Below, one piece after another: positions 59,090 through 64,000 of a stretch of 64,000 nucleotides of DNA (its first letter is position 1; the number at the start of each line of letters is the position of its first letter). Both the position numbers and the translations under genes were made by a program. Below the pieces are notes generated by a model that was not told the DNA's origin, searched no databases, and saw nothing but the letters and a program-made list of their open reading frames with translations. The stretch comes from Anadara kagoshimensis (lineage: Eukaryota > Mollusca > Bivalvia > Arcoida > Arcidae): NCBI GenBank assembly GCA_021292105.1, contig CM037862.1, positions 31,713,245 through 31,777,244 on the forward strand, given 5' to 3'.

Positions 59090-60130
59090 ATGTGATGATT
59101 TGTTGTCAAAGGTGCAATAGAACCCTGTAGCTTTGAGGAAGGCCAGTTTATATCAAATTTATTTTTGGTTAAGAAAAAGAATAGAATGTTTCGACCAGTG
59201 TTAAACTTGAAATATTTGAATGAATTTATTACATATCATCACTTCAAACAGGAGACTTAAGATGTTATTCTTGCTTATGTTAATAGAGGGGATTTTTTCT
59301 GTTCTATAGATCTTAAAGATGCTTACTTTAGCATACCTATTCATCCAGAAAGTTTCTGTTTTTAGTGGGGAGATCAATTATGGCAGTTTACTTCTTTAGT
59401 TTTTGGCATTTCCTCAGCCCCATATCATTTTACAAAAGTTTTGAAACCTATTTTTTATCATATTAGAAGTCTTGGCATTACTGCTTTTTATTACATTGAT
59501 GATTCTTCCATTAAAGCATCTTCTGCTGATATCTGTCTCCAACACAGTATGGTTTTAAAGGAAACTTTTAAAAAATGTGGTTTTCAAATTAATAATGAAA
59601 AGTTTTGTTCTACACTTTCTCAGGTCAATACTCACCTAGGGTATGTTATTGATTCGTCATTTTAATTTATCTGTAACTGATGAAAAATTGACCAGGATCA
59701 GGATAATTACTTTGGCTTCTACAATTTTAAACTCAACTTCAGTCACTGTGAGGACCATTTCTAGTATGATAGGCCTGATAGTGTCAGCTTTAAAAGCTGT
59801 AAATTTTCGTGCTCTGTTCTATAGATTTACTAAAAAGGAAAAAAACGCTTTTTTTGCATAATGGGTATGAGTATGATGATTTTGTGGTTTTGTCAGATGA
59901 GTCTTTATCTGAAATTTTATGGTAGAAAGAAAATGTAAAAAATTTCAACGGAAAACTCATAAAACAAAATCCTGTTGATTTTTCAATTGAAACAGATGCC
60001 TCATTTACTGGATGGGCACAAAAACTTCTGAAGCAAGTACCCAAGGTCAATGGTTTGCTCAGGAAATTGCCTTTACTCATAAAAACTACTTAGAGCTTAA
60101 AGCTGTGTATTTTGCACTTCACAGTTTGTG
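59090..60130 (+). pseudogene. DIRS-like reverse transcriptase and RNase H remnant
   Basis: RT motifs appear in order: FRPVLNLKYLNEFITYHHF (about 59190-59245), DFFCSIDLKDAYFSIPIHPE with a catalytic aspartate (about 59290-59350), SLVFGISSAPYHFTKVLKP (about 59395-59450), YYIDDSSIKASS with the YIDD pair (about 59490-59525) and FQINNEKFCSTLSQ + LGYVID (to about 59655). The frame then shifts, and NLSVTDEKLTRIRI and VSALKAVNFRALFYRF follow. RNase H begins with FSIETDASFTGWAQ (about 59980-60020), with the catalytic aspartate in ETDAS. At least five stops or frameshifts (for example at 59255, 59363, 59665 and 60020) make it inactive. The SAPYHF and LGY wording fits DIRS/Ngaro-type RTs rather than LTR or LINE types. 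Confidence 0.85.
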
Positions 60131-61102
60131 TTCTCACTGCACTAACATGCACATTCTAATTCTGTCAGATTAACATGACTACAGTTTTTTACATTAACAA
60201 GCAAGGCGGCAGTGTTTCACACTTGAATCACCTAACAAAAATTATTTGGTTGTGGTGCATGGATAGGAATATTTTTTGTCAGCTGCACCTTTAACCTGTC
60301 TGCTGATTTTTTATCAAGAAATTTCACTTTGTCCGGTGAATGGTCTCTTGACAATATTATATTCAAAAGAGTTTGTGCTCAGTTTTTTCAACCTGACATA
60401 GATTTATTTGTTAGTAGACTAAATAATAAAGTAGAGAAGTTTGTTTTTTGGTAACCTGATCCTCTTGCTTTTTCATCTGATGCTTTAGAATTGAACTGGT
60501 CTACTTTTTCACCATATATTTTTTCAGCAGGGTTCTAAACAAGATAGTGGAAGACAAGGTAAAATGTTATTTTGATTGTTCCCCTTTGGAGAAACCAGGT
60601 TTGGTTTCCCTTACTACTGCAAATGTTGGTTGACTTTCCAGTCCAGTTACCAACCAGCAAATATTTATTGTTGTTCCCAATGAATCAACCACATCCAATG
60701 GGGAAAAAACTCAAACTGATCGCAAGTCATGCATCAGGCGATTCCATGAAAAGCAGGGATTTTTGAGAAATGCTATTAAAGTTTTCTTGTTCTCTTGGAA
60801 ACAATCAACAATACAACCTTGCTTGAAAAAAGTAGGTATCTTGGTGTAGTGAATTCCAAGTTGATCCCTTTAAACCTTCTGAAACGCAAGTTTTAAATTA
60901 TCTTACTTCTTTATTAAATAATAACAAGTCTTATAGTGTTGTTAACACATAAAAGTATGATTGTTCAGACTCTTGCCTCACTGGGTTCTACAAATTTATT
61001 AGGAAGTCGGGTTTAAAAGAGATTTATAAGAAACTTTTTAATTCTAATCCTCCAAGACCTAGGTACCCATGTACATGGGATGTTTCAATTTTATTAAAAT
61101 AT

Positions 61103-61681
61103 TTGGAACAATTATATCCTTTGCGTATGTTAGATTTGGCTACTTTGTCAAGGAAGCTAGTTTCTCTTTTAGCCCTGACTACAGCTCAGAGGGTGCAAAG
61201 CATTGTTGGTTTACATCTAGATTATATGCAGGATCTTCATGACAAGGTCATATTCAAAATTCCTGAACTCATGAAAACATCTAGACATTCTTGTCCGTAT
61301 TATACTGTTGCATTGCATGTTTATAGTTTTGTCAAGCTATGTGTTGTTAGAACATTGAGGCAATACATTCAGCAAACGTCTGAAATTAGGAAAAGTGAAC
61401 AATTAATAGTTTCTTTTAAAACTGGGAAAGTTGTTGGTACTTCAACAGTTTCTAGATGGATAAAGCAAACTTTGCAAAATGCAGGCATTAATATAAATAT
61501 ATTTAAATCTCATTCAGTTTGAGGTGCTTTTACCTCCGCAACCTTGCGTTAATGTGTATTATTGAGAGATATATTTGCAACTGCTCGCTGGTCATCTGCT
61601 GCTACTTTTTACAAGTTTCACAACAGAGATGCCTCAAATTCAGCCATAACTTATGCTAAAGGCGTTCTCTCTCATAAGTGA
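61103..61681 (+). pseudogene. Tyrosine recombinase of the DIRS-like element, stop at the HxxR box
   Basis: The catalytic domain of a tyrosine recombinase is almost complete. LALTTAQRVQSIVGLHLDY holds the first catalytic arginine (about 61155-61225). KSHSV (61505-61519) is the H-x-x-R box, but the arginine codon is TGA at 61520-61522, a single-base change from CGA. The reading frame then continues as GAFTSATL, a second stop, and CVLLRDIFATARWSSAATFY + KFHNRD, with the candidate nucleophile tyrosine, and ends naturally near 61679-61681. Such enzymes join the circular DNA intermediate to the genome without a target duplication. Two nonsense codons leave it inactive. Confidence 0.85.
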
Positions 61682-62120
61682 ATTTTTCATTTTTTTATGG
61701 TTTTAGGTTGAATTATATATTATCAAAAATATAATTTTTTCTTTTTTTCTTTACAACTTTGGAATGCTGAAGAATTTTTTATGGTGGTTCATGTGGATTT
61801 TTTCCTTTGATGAATTGTTACTTTATGCACAATTATGGTGGAATTTAACAGATGGATGATGTAGATCTCGAGTTGTGTTATTGCAGGACTAAAACAGATT
61901 TTGTGATTTTTTTTGTATTTTCTGTAATATACTATAAATCAATTTTATTTAGTTATTGTTATTTGGGGTATTAGTGGACATATAGTCAACATAAGGTATT
62001 TTGTAGATATTTTTTATCAGATATCAAGTTTTAAATCGTGAATAGATTTTCAGTAAGAATTACAAATGCAAATGTATTGGTTTTATGCTGGGTTGTTCTT
62101 TTGTTGTGACAACCCCTTAG
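61682..62120. other. 3' non-coding part of the DIRS-like element
   Basis: It is T-rich, has no coding capacity, and lies between the recombinase stop and the inverted pair. Confidence 0.4.
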
Positions 62121-62434
62121 GATGAATGAGGAAGATTCTCTGTACGAAGCCCGAAGGCTGAAGAAGGTTAAATACCCTCCCTGTGTTTACAGGTATCCCT
62201 CTTGGTTTTTTTTTTTTTTTTTGCTATCCTTTTTTGTTGTCAACAAGACTTTGAAATAAGCATGGTCTGAGCCGTGTGCGCTGTATTTATACCCTGTGGA
62301 CCACATATACCTATATGTCAAGGGTTTTTAATCGCTTAAATACACACAGAACGCCATGCCTAGCAAGTGAAACACTGCATTAGTTTAACCTCTTCAGCCT
62401 TCAGACTTCTTACAGAGAATCTTCCTCATCCATC
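62121..62434. repeat. Inverted pair of about 50 bp, possible DIRS right-end repeats
   Basis: GAGGAAGATTCTCTGTACGA with GAAGGCTGAAGAAGGTTAA (62121-62171) pairs with TTAACCTCTTCAGCCTTCAG with TACAGAGAATCTTCCTCATC (62385-62434). The spacer contains a run of about 19 T at 62204-62222. A further small pair, CCTCATCC/GGATGAGG, lies at 62424-62457. Confidence 0.75.
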
Positions 62435-62450
62435 ACATCGGAGATTCTCG

Positions 62451-62744
62451 GATGAGGTGGGGATTTTGTGAAATTTGGTTCAAAATTAAACCACTTATAA
62501 ATTACTATTGTTACTACTTATATTGGATTGTCATTTACTGTTTGATTGTGTATTTTAAAAAAGTTAAAATTTTTCACTGATCCTACATACCTTATAATAA
62601 AACAATCCCTTAGCCCTGTTGAATTTTGTATACATGTCATATAGTGTCTTAACTAAATTTAATTTTTTCACCTACTAACATACAATAGTACCTTCATCTA
62701 CCATTGATCAAGTTTCACATTTAAATTACATTTCCAATATCTCT
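62451..62744. other. AT-rich spacer
   Basis: Nothing was recognised here. Confidence 0.5.
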
Positions 62745-62945
62745 GTGATCATGGGGTATAAAATGCTGGCCTACAGAACAGAGTGTCTTCATTGCTTAGT
62801 CCTAGGTTTGAATTTCATTCAGGTAAATCATAAAAACATGAATCAGTTTGCTGACAAGGCATTTGGTTTTCCTAGACTTATGGTTCTCATACAACCTCAC
62901 AACTGACCACCTCAATACTAAGTATTAGTACATTGTTTAACAATT
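62745..62945 (+). mobile_element. Diverged tRNA-type SINE remnant
   Basis: TGGGGTATAAAATGCTGGCC (A-box-like) and AGGTTTGAATTTCATTCAG (B-box-like) are about 50 bp apart, as in tRNA genes. CTCACAACTGACCACCTCAA follows and parallels the tail of the remnant at 49690-49885. Confidence 0.5.
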
Positions 62946-63063
62946 GTTGGAAACCACAGATGGTTGGACAAATAAAAGACACAACTATACTCATCCTCTG
63001 TTTTTGGAAGGGGCATTACACTCTTGCAATATAACTCTTGTTTACCTAATTAGGAGATAACTA

Positions 63064-63908
63064 CAGTATAACCTGCTATAGAGTCCACCTCTGTATAAAG
63101 TCCACCTGTCTATAGCAACCGGTCTGAAGTATCCCCAATGGATTTTACTATATAATGACCCTGTATATAAAGTCCACCTGTCTAATGTGAATAGAGTCCA
63201 CCTTTTTTAGTCCCAACTGACTTCTCAACCTGTCTATAAAGTCCACTATTTCAATCAACTTTTTTAAAAGTTATTTTTCATATTATAATTTTAGTCTAAT
63301 TTCATGTAATGTTTTAACCAAGTTATTATTATATTCTTAATGCTTGCTGATAAGAAATATACAATTATTATAAATCTTTTATCATTGTATAAGTTTTACA
63401 AATTTTGTTGCAAAGAGTATAGATGAGATATAATAAGTATACTTATACTTATACTCATGTCAATGACTGAAGCCATTAGATCAGCAGTTAGAAAAAGTCT
63501 TTGTTATTTAGGACAGTATGTTTTCTATACCTATTGTTTTAATTAGTGACACTCTGCTTCCTCAGAAAACAAAGACATTAGTCAGGTTTATACTGATACT
63601 GTTACCATGTAATCAGATGTACAGCCCATTAAGATTATAATGCACTTTTCAAATATCTTCTATAATTAATAATAAATCTTTTTTTCAAATATCATAAAAA
63701 CAATTTTAACAAAATTAAACAAAACTGTTACAAAAAGGTATTTTAATAGGTATTATACATATTATTTTCATTTATTTGTATACCAGTATCAACAATACAC
63801 CTTTCACCTTTACTCGTTCATAAAGTGACCTTCTATATAAAGTCCACCTGTCTATTAAGTCCACTTTTGCTCAGTCCCCTGGGTGGTCTTTATACACAGG
63901 TTATACTG
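63064..63908. mobile_element. MITE with pogo/Tigger-like terminal repeats and TA duplication
   Basis: The left end CAGTATAACCTGCTATAGAG + TCCACC and the right end, in reverse complement CAGTATAACCTGTGTATAAA + GACCACC, are inverted repeats. They are flanked by TA at 63062-63063 and 63909-63910. The arms contain several degenerate TATAAAGTCCACCTGTCTAT repeats. The interior has no ORF, so it depends on a transposase elsewhere. The terminal motif resembles Tigger-type Tc1/mariner elements. Confidence 0.8.
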
Positions 63909-63910
63909 TA

Positions 63911-64000
63911 TGTTACATTTGAAGAGTTCCAACCGTAAAACCTGGATTTTACTGTCGCAAAATGAATTCTTCCTGGCGACGCTTGAAGAGCTAGGTAAAC
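63911..64000. other. Window edge
   Basis: Nothing recognisable lies between the MITE and the end of the window. Confidence 0.4.

Larger units (their letters stand above)
58407..62450 (+). mobile_element. DIRS-like tyrosine-recombinase retroelement, decayed and 5' truncated
   Basis: Gag-like, reverse transcriptase, RNase H and tyrosine recombinase remnants follow each other in the order expected for DIRS elements, which integrate with a tyrosine recombinase instead of an integrase. The left boundary meets the 75-bp satellite without a visible terminal repeat. Downstream, a 50-bp inverted pair (62121-62171 with 62385-62434) may be the right-end terminal and internal complementary repeats. Stops and frameshifts are present throughout. 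Confidence 0.85.

Overview
This window looks like AT-rich, repeat-dominated non-coding DNA from an animal nuclear genome, most likely a marine bivalve or other mollusc. The evidence is the repeat content: tRNA-headed SINEs with a (TCAC)n-type tail, a dispersed element ending in GGTGAGCTAA / AACAAGAGGCCC that I associate with bivalve genomes, a Penelope-type retroelement, a mariner, a DIRS-like retroelement and long minisatellite arrays. The species cannot be named from the sequence. There are no operons, rRNA genes, CRISPR arrays or long host genes. Any host coding sequence is limited to a few short, weakly supported exon candidates (10.9-11.3 kb minus strand, 24.9-25.1 kb, 35.8 kb and 41.4-41.7 kb plus strand).

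Layout. 0-9 kb: AT-rich sequence with a minus-strand SINE (2.2-2.4 kb), a TIR element (4.2-4.7 kb), a 50-bp repeat interrupted by a duplicated block ending in a long hairpin (5.0-6.0 kb) and by a dead non-LTR retrotransposon 3' end (6.26-7.11 kb), and a Penelope 3' tail (7.7-7.9 kb). 9-17 kb: mostly featureless. 16.96-20.25 kb: a 50-bp satellite. 21.9-23.9 kb: element A, carrying a 145-bp internal array. 24.2-26.6 kb: palindromes, a small exon-like fragment and a 1-kb fold-back element. 26.7-31.5 kb: a 27-bp minisatellite with higher-order structure and an inserted SINE. 31.56-36.72 kb: inverted arms around element B, which belongs to the same family as A but lies in the opposite orientation. 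36.7-38.8 kb: a 40-bp satellite abutting a decayed third copy, element C. 41.4-41.7 kb: a short frameshifted coding candidate. 42.1-43.1 kb: a Penelope-like reverse transcriptase remnant (minus strand). 44.68-45.83 kb: a dead mariner with both TIRs. 48.3-49.6 kb: a 77-bp satellite. 50.8-54.8 and 57.5-58.4 kb: one 75-bp satellite split by a tandemly duplicated 1.35-kb element. 58.4-62.4 kb: a decayed DIRS-like element with gag, RT/RNase H and tyrosine recombinase. 63.06-63.91 kb: a pogo/Tigger-like MITE with TA target site.

The genes do not form a pathway; the coding content is independent mobile-element remnants, all disabled. The main interest is architectural. About a quarter of the window is five unrelated satellite families, two of which lie inside or against mobile elements. 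Several insertions have target duplications or array interruptions that give a relative chronology. The long reading frames across 27-31 kb arise because the 27-bp unit is a multiple of three without stops, and they are open in several frames on both strands, so I treat them as probably non-coding.
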